Shown: positions 11,320 to 22,462, counted from the first letter of the stretch. The stretch is 64,000 nt of DNA from Tritrichomonas musculus (GCA_039105265.1 JAPFFF010000020.1:1009001-1073000), one strand, 5' to 3'. A program made the numbers and translations. Notes: a model not told the origin generated them from the sequence alone.

Positions 11320-11450
11320 CATCAGCGAATCTAAAAAAAAAAAAACTAAACGTGGAAGGAAAAGTAAATATGCTAATAATGAAGAAAGAAAAAAAAGCTA
11401 GGAAGACACAACAGAAAGAACATCGTCAACTATAGAATTCAATCCAAATT
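11320..11450 (+). pseudogene. Remnant of a Polinton bZIP-like gene
   Basis: Short stretches translate to a basic sequence like KRGRKSKYANNEERKK, closely resembling the basic region of the bZIP-like protein encoded by the inner Polinton near 26.1-26.4 kb. It is a broken fossil fragment outside the left end of the outer Polinton. It may come from a third, older element into which the outer one inserted. Confidence 0.55.
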
Positions 11451-11622
11451 CTTGGTCAGTTGAATTCAGTTTATAATATTTAATTGTCATAATTTTTGAA
11501 AATTATTACAAAAATATTTCTTACTTTCTTCTTCAGATATTGATGAATAAAATTTTAGTGAATGCCCATGAATTCTCAAATTTAAACCATAAATCAACAT
11601 ATTATAATATATTTTTATCATC

Positions 11623-11890
11623 AGTTAGATATGGTAGTGGGTGTTGCACACCACACTACACACATGAAACTTACACTAATGGTCTATTTTAATAACGAAA
11701 ATGACAAAATGACAAAATGACAAAATGACAATCAATTGGCAATGTCATGATTTACGTCTAGTGGCGCGTATATTTAATGTATAACCTCAACGTCAGAGCA
11801 GTTGGTGATGATTTCATGTGTTGCTGTCATAAATGATATAACAATGAATGAAATATAATTTATTGATATCATAAATGAAACGCTTAACTG
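11623..11890 (+). repeat. Left terminal inverted repeat of the outer Polinton
   Basis: The inverted partner is at about 37225-37493. A small ATGACAAA-type tandem repeat (near 11700-11730) lies inside. The inner edge includes the first codons of a gene (MKRLTDP), so the repeat runs into coding sequence on both sides. Confidence 0.8.
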
Positions 11891-12811
11891 ATCCATTCGA
11901 TTACACACCAATACCAAAAGAATATGTGTTCTTCAGGGAAGATGGAAAGCAAGACAATGACAGACCAAATAGATTTTTTTTAATTTGCCAGCTGATTGGT
12001 GTACTGCAGACAAAGGAGAGACAATTATTTGCTTTCGTACAATATGGATGTTAGCGAGACGTCGTAAATTGGAATTCAATATCAAAGTCAATATTTCAGA
12101 AATAACACATCGAAAGTGAGTCAAGTTGAATGTTATTTTGTTTCATGGCTATCAACAGACAAGGATTTGAGAGAAATATGGAAAGATATGAATGAACAAT
12201 TGAATATCGCTTTTAGACATTACAATAATTATCAATGGAAAGAAGGTTATCCAAAGTTTTTCATTAATGATGAAGAGATACCCGAGATGTATATCAAAAA
12301 TCAAAAACGAATTAAAGATGTTCAAATGGATGGATACTATGACTGCAACAAAAAGACATTCATTGAAACTATTTATTCAGCAGCGAATGAACTAAAGGAA
12401 GATGAAGTAGATGAAGATGATAAAAATAAATTGTGTAATGTTGAAATAGCTATTAAATTTAAATATAGACATTATGACAAAAATAACAAAGAACAGTATA
12501 ACGAACCACATGTGAAATGCGATTTTACGGATATCATGAATGTTGGCTTTGAGTCATTTCAAAATGACCCAAACAATTATATAGACATCACTGATGACAA
12601 GGTTGAAGAAAAATGGATGAAAGAAATTAAATTTGAGAATGTATGGGATAGACACAGTTGCAAAGTGTATTCATCAATAGCTGAAGAGATAAGCAAGGGA
12701 TATGCTGGAAATAGTTATCAAATTTTCTCGCCAATCAAATATTTCAAATTGAATTCTACTGACCAAATATTTTGGATTGAGTTTTATAGTGGTCGTAATT
12801 ATAAAATGTAA
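11875..12811 (+). pseudogene. Fossil Polinton gene, homologue of the 333-residue minor capsid candidate
   Basis: Stretches match the inner Polinton protein at 33164-34165. Examples are DVQMDGYYDCNKK against DIQTDGYYDKDGF, and NVWDRHSCKVYSSIAEE against NIWDRQSCKIYSSIGEQ, followed in both by SPIKYFKLNS. The gene belongs to the outer element, is broken, and reads rightward, opposite to its inner counterpart. Confidence 0.75.
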
Positions 12812-12886
12812 AATTATTACCAGTTACTGAAAGTTTTATGATTGAAATGCAGATGATGAATCATCAGAAGTTGTTATATATATAAA

Positions 12887-13250
12887 ATGACTTTCAAGTC
12901 AATTGAAGATTTATATAATCGTTATCCATGGCGGACACCATCAAAAATTGTACAACTAGCGAAAAGATATGGATTTAATGAAAAGGAAGCAAGAGAATAT
13001 TTGAAAAATAATATCATTCATGATGTAGTACCAGACAAACCAAAATATATGAACATCTATTCAAAACATTCTGGAGGATATCAAATGGACACGTTCATTA
13101 ATAACAGACGAAAGAATTAAATTATTTGATGTTCATTAATATCAACACACGCAAAGCTTACAGTTATCCATTGGTTGGGAAAGGAGCAAAAACAATAATT
13201 GAAGCATTTAATAAATTCATTGATGATGTCAAAAATGTATATTAAACGTT
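12887..13250 (+). pseudogene. Fossil Polinton integrase, 5' part
   Basis: The encoded residues (EDLYNRYPWRTPSKIVQLAKR, then SKHSGGYQMDTFINN) match the N-terminus of the inner element's integrase (VSKHPHGYQMDTFINN). Only the first part remains in the outer element; it is cut by insertion of the inner Polinton at 13256-13260. Broken. Confidence 0.75.
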
Positions 13251-13260
13251 TCATCAGTAA

Positions 13261-13629
13261 AGTAGTATATACTAGTCGGTTTCCGGTGGGGTTACACCCA
13301 CACCGTCAACACGAACTAGTTAAAAAAAAAAAAAAAAAAAGAACAAGAAAAAAAAAAGATGGATCAAAAAAAAAAAAATAAAAATGTTCTCACTACTGCT
13401 CCCCATCTATGAAACGGCACAGGGTCCCCACCCCTACCGCCCATCTATGAAACGTCTTAGGTACCCACCCCTACCGCCCATCTATGAAACGGCACATGTA
13501 CCCCATCCCTACCGCCCATCAATGAAACGGCACATGTACCCCATCCCTACCGCCCATCTATGAAACGACACAGGTACCCCACCCAACAACCGCCCATCTA
13601 TGAAACGGCACAGGTACCAGCCCCGAGAA
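13261..13629 (+). repeat. Left terminal inverted repeat of the inner Polinton
   Basis: It contains a GC-rich head (GTTTCCGGTGGGGTTACACC), a poly-A tract and six copies of an approximately 38-bp unit with the core CCCATCTATGAAACGGCAC at about 13407-13625. The right repeat has five such units. Confidence 0.9.
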
Positions 13630-13636
13630 GCCTCTT

Positions 13637-16600
13637 TTATGGTGTGGCTTTGACTTGCTTTAGATAGTATTCAGTAAATGGTATATTTCCAGAGCCCTTT
13701 AATTGAAAATCGATACGTGGAAATTCATATTCAAAATCTCTTTTTCTATTGGATGCTCTAAGTATATCTTCACCATATATTTCATCTAGTAATGCAAATC
13801 CTTCACTATAATTAACTCTAACATAATGTTTCTTGTCATTTGAATCTTTAAATATGAATAACATTTCCATATATGAACTTGCATATTCGACATATACAAT
13901 TAATTTTTTAGAGCTAGTATCGTAAGAATACCAGCATAATTCTGGGATATCCTCATAATATGATTTGTGAAATCCTGAATAAAATATTCTCCAATATAAG
14001 TCATCCAATAATGATGTAATATCACTCTTTAATGCTATTTGATCTTCTTCACCAAATTCAGCTAGAGTAACTCGTACTGGATATGTTCCATCGTGATTAT
14101 AAAGTACACCTGTTGCTTCTTCCCAATTAAACGTGCCCATATTTGTTGTCATAACATGAGCAATTGTATCGCGTATATTTTCTGTTCTTTCCGTCTTGAA
14201 TATAATATCAAATGCATAATCTACATTTGAGCCAGTGACACCAACTAAGTGAGCGCCTTCTTGGAATGGAACAAATGAAGTATAATAGTAATCATCATTT
14301 AGACCTTCTGGTTCGTAAGGGCCGTTTGTTATTGGTAGAATAATTTTATTCCCAACTTTCAAATCAGTTTTGCTTCGATATTTTTCCTCAAGCTCACTCT
14401 TTAAAGCTATTTCATCCTGTTTCAATATTTTTTCTGCTAATGTTAATTTGGTATCTAAATATCCTTTTTCGCTTTCTATACTCATGCGCCAATCATCTGT
14501 CTCATTTTGATAATAGTTAATGTAATAAGTGATTCCATTAATTTCTGTACTGATATAAATTTCACTATCATCAGGGACATCATCATCATAATCAAACATA
14601 AAATCAAAATTCTTCACAACACCATCGTCATCAGTAAATGTCCCAACAAGACGAGTTCCTCTACCCATTTTTATTTTGACTTCCCACATTCCTGAACTAT
14701 CTTGTACATTTTCAAATGGCACTTCAATAGATTCTTTGTATATCAAATCATTTTTCTCTCTATATTTGCTAATATCTTTCTTTAATGTATACTCCTTTAG
14801 TACATCATTAACCTCATCAACTGTGGGGTATTCATTCATAATAGTAGCTATTGATTCATTATTGTCGTGGGATATCTTTTCAAGTGAGTCTACCTTGTTG
14901 TTAAGTGCATCTATATCACATGTATATGCTATATCCTTAACCTCAAATGACATTCTCCTAATAGCACTATTTTCTTTAATGGCTATACCAGTAACTCTTA
15001 CTTGCTGTGGGTTGGCTATAACTATTGTCTTGCCATTTAAGGTGCATGTTGGGAAGTAATCACTGCCCTCATATTGACTAATAGTACCACCTGCAATAGT
15101 AATAGTTATTATACACTCCTCATAGTCGATGTCATTAAACTCACTAACCTTCATAACCATTAGCCTTGCCTTAATAGTACCATCTGTAATAACATCTTCA
15201 GCTTCAAGGTGTACTTCCTTATTAACAATACTACCTACTATATCAATAGTATCATCTCTTACTAAATCATTCTTATCAACATAGTTATTATTTTCTACTT
15301 CCTCATTAACCTCATTTATTTTATCAGCTAATAGCCTAAATGCAGGTTTTAATGATTCCCTGAAGTGGTTGCATAAATCAATAGCATCTCGATATGTTGT
15401 TATCGTCTTTGAAATGTCTTCAGTTTCATCAGTATATTCAACAACTACCTTTTCTGCATCACACCAATCAATAATAGGTGTTAAATCAGTTGTAGTTGAC
15501 CTTCCTATTTTTAATGGAGGTAGGTTGCTTCCATCACCTAGATGATACAAAGCTTGTTCACCTTGTGATACACCTTCAATGGTAGCATCTATACCAGCCT
15601 TTGTAAATGTGAACCCTGTTCGAAACAATGTAAGACCAACATTAGCTATACTACCTGCAGTTCCTATAACTCCAAATGCTAGTGCTACATTTGATACTAT
15701 TCTAACCTGGTCTATGTCTTCTTGTAAATGTTTAGTAATCCTTTTAGTCTCTCCCATTTCTGCATTTAACACATTTACTTTCGAGGTTATGCCCTTAACA
15801 TCATAACTAACTACATCAAAATTATTGGTTAACATATTTAAATCACTCCTCATGGTAGTAATATTATCAGCTGTTATAATCTTCGAACTAGTAATATTGT
15901 AGTCTGTATATAAGGTAGTAGCTGCATTAGGATTTGGTGTTATTTCATAAAACTGTTGGTCTATTATGTACTTAAATGCATTAGTTGATGAATCCCAATT
16001 AATCTCATCAATCGGGTCTGTATAATCCTTCCTCAAATATAATTTTATGTCTCTGGTTTCACCAACATCTAAGCAAAAGCCCCAATCATAGCTAATTGTC
16101 TCAATAGTATCTAGGATTGGGATGACGTCGAGTAACCACTTATCAGTCTTTTTAATCACATTATCAACTTTGAATGATAACCTTGTTGCTCTAGATGATT
16201 CACCAACATATATATCTAAATATATCTTCTCAAACATATCTGTTCTATCCATAACATTAGGAGCCATCTCAAAGTAATAAATAACTGCTCCATAGTAACC
16301 TGGATGTAAAGCATTATCAATGCCACCATAAAATGACCTATCATAATTAGTATATGTTAGGTTCCATTCATCCTCATCATGTATCTTTCCATCATTCATC
16401 TCAATACTTATCTTATGTTTGTAGTTCTTCAATAATGAGAACATTAAGCCATTCTCTTCATCAGTCTGTATCAATTTATCATGCAAGTCTGTTTTCTTAA
16501 TCGTAACCCAGCTACCGTAGCAACCATCTGTTTTCCTACCAGGTCGAATATTCCATTTATTAATGACTTTCCCATTAAGATGACCTTTCGCATTATCTCC

Positions 16601-19495
16601 TGACCAATACCCCTTATTCTCAAGACTTTTATCAGTATTCCATTGTAGGTTCCATGTATTGCCAAAACAATGTTCCTTGAAGACAAAGTTTAATTTATCA
16701 GGTATTTCATAGTTATCAGGTACTTCATATACCATCTTATAATATTCGTCCTCTCCTATTGTTTCTTCTGTGATGATAGATGGTTTATAAAAGTAGTGAA
16801 CATCGCTTTTATGGAGTTTTAATGCATTTTCAGCTTCAATGATAGAACATTTTATTGCCTTATCTGTTTTTAATGCAGTCGGTTCATATTCATTCATAAT
16901 ACTTAGTTCACCATTTAGATATAAAGTATAAGGGTGAAAAGGTAGACTTTTGTCGAATGCTATATAATACCTATCATCTGTTGATGAGTTATCATTAATG
17001 GTACAATAATCATTCTCTTTATTGTAGGTAATAACTGGACAAACTATTTTACCATTTCTGGATGTTATATAGAACTCTTTTATGTACCTACCTCTCTCAT
17101 CATATATTACATTCTTTCTTAATACTATCTTGAAGATAGGCTTATTAGAATTTAAAAAGGCTTGTTTTTGTAAATCGGGTACAAAGATGCCTAATAGGTT
17201 GTATGCAACATCATTAATAGTATTAGATAATGAGTATACATCCTTATTAGTAATAACAAATTCAGGTATACCTGATTCTAAAACAAAATTAGGGTCTGTT
17301 GTAGGAGTAGAAGGAGTTGATATCTCATTATTCATAACCTTGTAATTTACAACTTTTGCATTAAATTCTTGTCTAAATGTTTCTAATAACTCATAATCAA
17401 TATCAATATCTATCTTATTTCCATCAGGGTCAACAATGGCATTATTATTTTCATCATTCTCATCTACTGCTAATGTACGAGCAATAGGAACTGGATCACC
17501 ACCTGTTAATTTAATCATAATATATTCAAATCCATTAAAGAGTTTTTCAGCGATTGGACATATTATATACATAACTGCAAGAGCTCCTATTGAAACTGCT
17601 GCACCACCCAAGACGAAAGCTATTATTGTAATCCTCAACATATGAGGACAATTTTCCCAATATGTTCCTCTACCATCATAATCTTCACCTGTAAAGAATA
17701 AATATGTATCATTACCAAACTTCTTAACTCCATTCCATAAAGATATAAATGGTCTTTTAATTAACTTCCAGGCGTTTCCCCAGAATACTTCCCATGATGT
17801 ACATGCTACATTAACTTCTTTATATCCTTTCTCCTTTAACTCATCAACAGATTTTGTAGTTGGTGTGATTTCCTTAAAACCTTCTAGCATTTCTTCAAAG
17901 TCAGGGTCTATTTCACCAACAAAATTTTCTATTTCACTATCATAGTTGGTTACTTTAAATACTATATTTTCTTCTTTTATCTCCCCTGTTAATGCGTCTT
18001 TTACGTTTCGATACCCTTCAAACACAATGCATTTAAAATGAGACCAGAGGAAATAAAATATATTATATAATGTTTTCAGGGTTTGAATAAAGGCGTAGTC
18101 GATTGTTTTATAAGTTAATTTAATAGGTATTTTAGCAAGATATAGATATGTTTTTAATATATTATACGATAAGTCCTTTATCCATCCTATTGTCTTTTTA
18201 CTGTATAACCAAAACTTGGATACTGTTAATTTGAGTACTTCTGGTTCTATTATTTTTGGAATCGTATATTCTTCGAGTTTCTTTAATTCATCAATAGGAG
18301 GAATTTCATAAACCATATCATTTTGGTTGACTAACTCTTTTGGTGGTTCAGTTGGAGTAGGTGTAGGCGTAGGAGTTGGCTCAGGTGTAGGTGTAGGAGT
18401 TGGCTCAGGTGTAGGGTCTGGAGTTGGCTCAGGTGTTGGAGTAGGTGGTGGTGTTTCATCTATTTCTATTTTAACCTCATGTATTTCTGGTTCACCAGTT
18501 GTTTTATTAATTAGGCACATAGAAGTATTACCACCTGTTAAGTTCAAGAGAGTCTCATAACTTATGGTTTGATCATTTAATGCATCTATCCATTTAGTAA
18601 TATTAGCAGCTGTTGTATTTGTTTTCTCAGCAAAGTCTTTCATGTTATTTATCTTTGTCTCATTGACATCAAAGATAGTTTCATTAGTAGTTTCATTAAC
18701 TTTTAAATCTACATATTTAATGGGCTCAATCTCAGTAAAATCAACAGTATTATTTTTTATCCACTTTGCTATATTATCATTACTTGTACTTAACTCTTTT
18801 ATTATAGTTTCCATGTTTTTAGGTTTTACTGTATCTGTTCCATAGGTAATTGCTTTGGTAGTTTCATCTACATGTTCGACAATTATTTTTAAGTCCTTTA
18901 ATATATTCCAATCGATACTTGGAACAATCGCATTATTAACTTCATCTATATTTTGAATCATTAAATTCATAACATCTAACATACCTTTTTGATTCGCTGT
19001 TAATGCTTCTATTAACTTCTTATATGTACTAACATCATATTCTTCTTCTATTATATCTTTATCATTTATCTCTCCAGTAAAATATTTTAAGGTAGCTCCG
19101 GGTGCAATACCAGAATCTATATCTTCCTTCATTTTGGTTAAAAAGACTTCTAAATTTTTAGCACTGTTTCTTAATCTTTCATATAGTTTATTGAGACTAG
19201 CACAATATTGTATTTTTGTCGTTAGTGTACCATCAGTATTCCATGTATATATACCTTTACCTCCCATAATGTAAAGAGCACCAAAGTTTTCGAATCCATT
19301 TTTTTCGAAATAATCACCAACCAATTTTTCATCTATCTCATCTTTATTATATAAGCAACTAAATTTTGGGTAATCATCTGGGTCTCCACCTCTTATGATA
19401 TCGATGTTGTTTTCATCATTAACACTTATCTCTATGTCTTTGTCTTTTAGCTTCTCTGCTTCTCCTGATTGCAAAGAATAAACTTTAATTGACAT
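13637..19495 (-). CDS. Giant fibre-like Polinton protein
   Basis: A protein of about 1950 residues if it starts at the ATG at 19495 (MSIKVYSL). A start 35 codons further upstream would overlap the divergent neighbour at 19512, so I prefer the shorter form. Visible features: a Pro/Thr-rich linker of PTPEP repeats (about residues 347-385), a hydrophobic region near 420-490, a strong membrane-like segment near 620-650 (RITIIAFVLGGAAVSIGAL) and a second one near 1265-1295. The C-terminal third repeats a module with short heptad linkers (EIALKSELEEKY, QIALKSDITSLL), like modular tail or fibre proteins. Virion surface or attachment role is inferred; no enzyme motif is seen. Confidence 0.75.
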   Translation of the reverse strand: MSIKVYSLQSGEAEKLKDKDIEISVNDENNIDIIRGGDPDDYPKFSCLYNKDEIDEKLVGDYFEKNGFENFGALYIMGGKGIYTWNTDGTLTTKIQYCASLNKLYERLRNSAKNLEVFLTKMKEDIDSGIAPGATLKYFTGEINDKDIIEEEYDVSTYKKLIEALTANQKGMLDVMNLMIQNIDEVNNAIVPSIDWNILKDLKIIVEHVDETTKAITYGTDTVKPKNMETIIKELSTSNDNIAKWIKNNTVDFTEIEPIKYVDLKVNETTNETIFDVNETKINNMKDFAEKTNTTAANITKWIDALNDQTISYETLLNLTGGNTSMCLINKTTGEPEIHEVKIEIDETPPPTPTPEPTPDPTPEPTPTPTPEPTPTPTPTPTEPPKELVNQNDMVYEIPPIDELKKLEEYTIPKIIEPEVLKLTVSKFWLYSKKTIGWIKDLSYNILKTYLYLAKIPIKLTYKTIDYAFIQTLKTLYNIFYFLWSHFKCIVFEGYRNVKDALTGEIKEENIVFKVTNYDSEIENFVGEIDPDFEEMLEGFKEITPTTKSVDELKEKGYKEVNVACTSWEVFWGNAWKLIKRPFISLWNGVKKFGNDTYLFFTGEDYDGRGTYWENCPHMLRITIIAFVLGGAAVSIGALAVMYIICPIAEKLFNGFEYIMIKLTGGDPVPIARTLAVDENDENNNAIVDPDGNKIDIDIDYELLETFRQEFNAKVVNYKVMNNEISTPSTPTTDPNFVLESGIPEFVITNKDVYSLSNTINDVAYNLLGIFVPDLQKQAFLNSNKPIFKIVLRKNVIYDERGRYIKEFYITSRNGKIVCPVITYNKENDYCTINDNSSTDDRYYIAFDKSLPFHPYTLYLNGELSIMNEYEPTALKTDKAIKCSIIEAENALKLHKSDVHYFYKPSIITEETIGEDEYYKMVYEVPDNYEIPDKLNFVFKEHCFGNTWNLQWNTDKSLENKGYWSGDNAKGHLNGKVINKWNIRPGRKTDGCYGSWVTIKKTDLHDKLIQTDEENGLMFSLLKNYKHKISIEMNDGKIHDEDEWNLTYTNYDRSFYGGIDNALHPGYYGAVIYYFEMAPNVMDRTDMFEKIYLDIYVGESSRATRLSFKVDNVIKKTDKWLLDVIPILDTIETISYDWGFCLDVGETRDIKLYLRKDYTDPIDEINWDSSTNAFKYIIDQQFYEITPNPNAATTLYTDYNITSSKIITADNITTMRSDLNMLTNNFDVVSYDVKGITSKVNVLNAEMGETKRITKHLQEDIDQVRIVSNVALAFGVIGTAGSIANVGLTLFRTGFTFTKAGIDATIEGVSQGEQALYHLGDGSNLPPLKIGRSTTTDLTPIIDWCDAEKVVVEYTDETEDISKTITTYRDAIDLCNHFRESLKPAFRLLADKINEVNEEVENNNYVDKNDLVRDDTIDIVGSIVNKEVHLEAEDVITDGTIKARLMVMKVSEFNDIDYEECIITITIAGGTISQYEGSDYFPTCTLNGKTIVIANPQQVRVTGIAIKENSAIRRMSFEVKDIAYTCDIDALNNKVDSLEKISHDNNESIATIMNEYPTVDEVNDVLKEYTLKKDISKYREKNDLIYKESIEVPFENVQDSSGMWEVKIKMGRGTRLVGTFTDDDGVVKNFDFMFDYDDDVPDDSEIYISTEINGITYYINYYQNETDDWRMSIESEKGYLDTKLTLAEKILKQDEIALKSELEEKYRSKTDLKVGNKIILPITNGPYEPEGLNDDYYYTSFVPFQEGAHLVGVTGSNVDYAFDIIFKTERTENIRDTIAHVMTTNMGTFNWEEATGVLYNHDGTYPVRVTLAEFGEEDQIALKSDITSLLDDLYWRIFYSGFHKSYYEDIPELCWYSYDTSSKKLIVYVEYASSYMEMLFIFKDSNDKKHYVRVNYSEGFALLDEIYGEDILRASNRKRDFEYEFPRIDFQLKGSGNIPFTEYYLKQVKATP

Positions 19496-19511
19496 TTTAG
19501 GATATAATAAA

Positions 19512-20252
19512 ATGTTAGTATCAGTACAAAGCACAAATGCTGATGAATATAATAAGGTATCAGTTAATTTAGATATACCTTGGAAGTGTAAATATGTCAA
19601 GTATTATGTATCTTCATTAAGTACCTTGAGTAATATTCTGTTAACCAATGATGAAGATTATATTGAGATGTCAAGTGATTCAACACCTATTAAAGCCTAT
19701 TTTCGAACTCCTAAATTTTCTTATACAATCAAAGAATTACAATCGGTATTAAATTTAATGTCTTGGTTTCAATGGGAGTATAAACAAGAAACAAGAACAT
19801 TTCAATTAAAAACCACAATGAAGACTACCATTACGTCTTTAACTCATCGAGCCGCATTAGTAACTGGTCTTTATAATACTCCAATGCCTTTAGAGTTACC
19901 TGCTAATACAACCTATATAATAAAAGATATACCAATATTAAATCATACTAAGTTGTATCTAGTATCATTACAAGGTAATGCCATATACTCGAATATAGGT
20001 GAACAACAATATACACCTTCAGTTATTGGTACAATAAATACCTTCACTGTAGATAAGAAACCATTTATATATGATTTCGAGACTGAGGGTAAGCCTTTAA
20101 AAATAAAAACATTTACAGATTCATTAAAATACTTAGAATTAAGTTTAGTAGATTTTCAATACCAGCCGATATTGTTAAAAAGTCCTTTGTTCATAACTAT
20201 CAAAATTAAACCATCTAACTCGACTGATATCAATGATGTTATAACTAAGTAA
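19512..20252 (+). CDS. Hypothetical Polinton protein, 246 residues
   Basis: It begins MLVSVQSTNADEYNKVSV only 16 bases from the start codon of the divergent giant fibre-like gene, and its 3' end overlaps that of the polymerase gene by a few bases. The sequence alternates short hydrophobic strands (KVSVNLDIPWKCKYVKYYVSS, LYLVSLQGNAIYSN, KYLELSLVDFQYQPILL), suggesting a beta-rich fold such as a jelly-roll. It could be a minor virion protein partnered with the giant protein. This is inference from composition and position. Confidence 0.65.
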   Translation: MLVSVQSTNADEYNKVSVNLDIPWKCKYVKYYVSSLSTLSNILLTNDEDYIEMSSDSTPIKAYFRTPKFSYTIKELQSVLNLMSWFQWEYKQETRTFQLKTTMKTTITSLTHRAALVTGLYNTPMPLELPANTTYIIKDIPILNHTKLYLVSLQGNAIYSNIGEQQYTPSVIGTINTFTVDKKPFIYDFETEGKPLKIKTFTDSLKYLELSLVDFQYQPILLKSPLFITIKIKPSNSTDINDVITK

Positions 20253-22425
20253 ACCTAAGAGTACGTGCAAATTTAGGTAAGTTGGTTTGTTGAAATGTCT
20301 TTGACTTCCTGAATGCATTCGAACCATCCAACAAATCAAATGTCATACTTTCTCCTTTGTACATCCTTTCATAGAGTTCTTCAATTGTGATATCCATCTT
20401 TTTGCACTTGTTGAGAATAACTTGTTTTGGAATTCCTTTGAGTCTAATATGATATCCTTCATTTCCTTGTTCATCAACCAAGATATCGAGGTAGCTCTTT
20501 TTACCAAGTGCAATGAGTTTTCTTGAGTGTATTTCCCCTTGACTACCTTCGAACTCATCAAAGTCATTATGAAACTGACACATATTTTTTCCAATAAGAG
20601 GTTGATGATACTTGAACTGGAATAAGTCAGCTATCCTTGGTACATCTTTTTCAAGTACATGCATACTATCAGTATCTTGATAAAAGATAGGTATACCTGC
20701 TTGCTCAGCTGTAGCCATAACCCTGTTCATTAAGTGCTTACTCCAAGAGAGAACGCTTGCACCAAATTGAGGTAGGTTGAAATGGTCATTAATTGGTTTC
20801 AACTTCTTGACATAGCACTTATCAATATTAGCATCTTCAACAACCTCCTTGATAAAGTTGTAGTTCCTCCAGAGGTACTTGTATAGTTGGCTTTTTGGTA
20901 CTGTCTTGGTTTCAGTCTTTGTTGCTTTCAATATTGACTTGCCATATATGGAGTTGAGGAGGAGCTTTATTGTTTGTTCAAGAGGGTTCTTTTGCTTTTT
21001 ATAACTTGCCCTGAGATTAAAGAGCTTCTCAATGAACTCATTGATTTTCTTGTTAAATCCTTCATCAAAGTAATAGCCACGTATTAACTCATATTCAACA
21101 TCATAAAATTCGAACAAGTCCATGAGACCTACTTTATCGATATAATAATGGTCAACAAGAAAATTACCGAATATTTTACTACCTGCTTCATTCCTTGTAA
21201 ATACTTGTCCAAATTTATATGGCTCTTTTGATTTACATTCGAGTTTCTTGATGTTGACTTCGATAAAGAATGTATCATATTGCATAAGTTGTTCATGTGT
21301 TGTACCTTGTGGTATTACTTTAGGTCTTCCTAATGGTATACCATCCATAACATACATTGCAGATGGATATAAGCTAACTGCATCAAAGTCTTGTATCTTT
21401 CCTTCGATGTATTGCTTTTCATTACCTGCTGTCATTGTTCTTCCACCAGAGACACATCGTTGTATGAAGTCTTGACACTTACCTGATAGTTCATAACATC
21501 CATCAAAGCAACCATATTTCTTGGCAAAGCAGTATCCAATAGCACTTATAGATATAAAATCATGAACACCATACATATCTGTCTTTGTTTCTTTAAAGAC
21601 TGCTTTCAGGTCTTCATTAAATTTTTCCATTCCCTTCATCAAAACAATACAGTCCTTGAAACAATAGAAGATGGCATATTTAATGATGTCGATTTTGCCA
21701 TCATTATAACAATTTGCAATTTTTGCATTTTCAATAATCTGCTTGCAGTTTGCATCAAGTTGTGCTTTCGATAACTTATCTGCATTTTCATCGATGTATT
21801 GCTGTTGGAACTCAGTAGCATCAACAATTCTTCTTTGTATGTTCTCTTGTGTATATAGCTTATATGCCATGACTTCCTTGTGAACATTGAGGTTGAACAT
21901 TGTAGCAAATTTACTTAATGCTTGAGGTATTATACTATATGAGTTCCTGAATGTTAATCTCTTTTTGACTTTCCTTGTACCTTCTTCGAATAATGTCATG
22001 ATGATTTGCAACACAGTTCCACTTCGTTCTGTTATCTGTGTATCCCATCCAGGTGTGTTAATGAAAAAACATGCATCATACTTGAGGTTGTGAAAATATG
22101 TTAATGAGCCACTCCATAAATAATTCAAGAGCTTCTGTCCACAATCTTCACCTTGAATAGATATTTTATGTATGTTGGCTTTATCTCGAAAGATCGTACA
22201 ATTGAGATATGGTATATGTGGACTGACTGTAGAGTTTGTTTCGAAGTCGCTATAATAAATCCTTGACCATGTATTTTGTTTCTTTTTATTATTTTCAATG
22301 AGTCTTGTACATTGTTCTGCATTATATTCGAGACTTACATAGTCATTAACATGTTCATATTCAGTTGTGTTGATAATATCCATTTCGCATGCTTTGATTT
22401 CTTCAAATAGATGTAACTCAAACAT
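20245..22425 (-). CDS. polB: Protein-primed family B DNA polymerase of the Polinton
   Basis: This frame of 726 residues replicates the element's DNA. Exonuclease motifs: DFE (60-62), FHNLKYDACFF (111-121) and YCFKD (254-258). Polymerase motifs: A, DFDAVSLYPS (346-355); B, KLLLNSIYG (487-495); C, YQDTDS (582-587). The long insertions between motifs A and B fit the TPR1/TPR2 insertions of protein-primed enzymes. The reading frame immediately upstream on the same strand (22463-23527) is probably functionally associated, since polymerase genes of this family are usually longer. Confidence 0.95.
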   Translation of the reverse strand: MFELHLFEEIKACEMDIINTTEYEHVNDYVSLEYNAEQCTRLIENNKKKQNTWSRIYYSDFETNSTVSPHIPYLNCTIFRDKANIHKISIQGEDCGQKLLNYLWSGSLTYFHNLKYDACFFINTPGWDTQITERSGTVLQIIMTLFEEGTRKVKKRLTFRNSYSIIPQALSKFATMFNLNVHKEVMAYKLYTQENIQRRIVDATEFQQQYIDENADKLSKAQLDANCKQIIENAKIANCYNDGKIDIIKYAIFYCFKDCIVLMKGMEKFNEDLKAVFKETKTDMYGVHDFISISAIGYCFAKKYGCFDGCYELSGKCQDFIQRCVSGGRTMTAGNEKQYIEGKIQDFDAVSLYPSAMYVMDGIPLGRPKVIPQGTTHEQLMQYDTFFIEVNIKKLECKSKEPYKFGQVFTRNEAGSKIFGNFLVDHYYIDKVGLMDLFEFYDVEYELIRGYYFDEGFNKKINEFIEKLFNLRASYKKQKNPLEQTIKLLLNSIYGKSILKATKTETKTVPKSQLYKYLWRNYNFIKEVVEDANIDKCYVKKLKPINDHFNLPQFGASVLSWSKHLMNRVMATAEQAGIPIFYQDTDSMHVLEKDVPRIADLFQFKYHQPLIGKNMCQFHNDFDEFEGSQGEIHSRKLIALGKKSYLDILVDEQGNEGYHIRLKGIPKQVILNKCKKMDITIEELYERMYKGESMTFDLLDGSNAFRKSKTFQQTNLPKFARTLRFT

Positions 22426-22462
22426 CTTTTGGAAAAAGGTTATTGGTTTGATTCCTTCATGA

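Noticed and set aside
13407-13625. CRISPR-like array in the Polinton terminal repeat
   Set aside because: Units of about 38 bp abut each other with near-identical sequence; no variable spacers and no cas genes.
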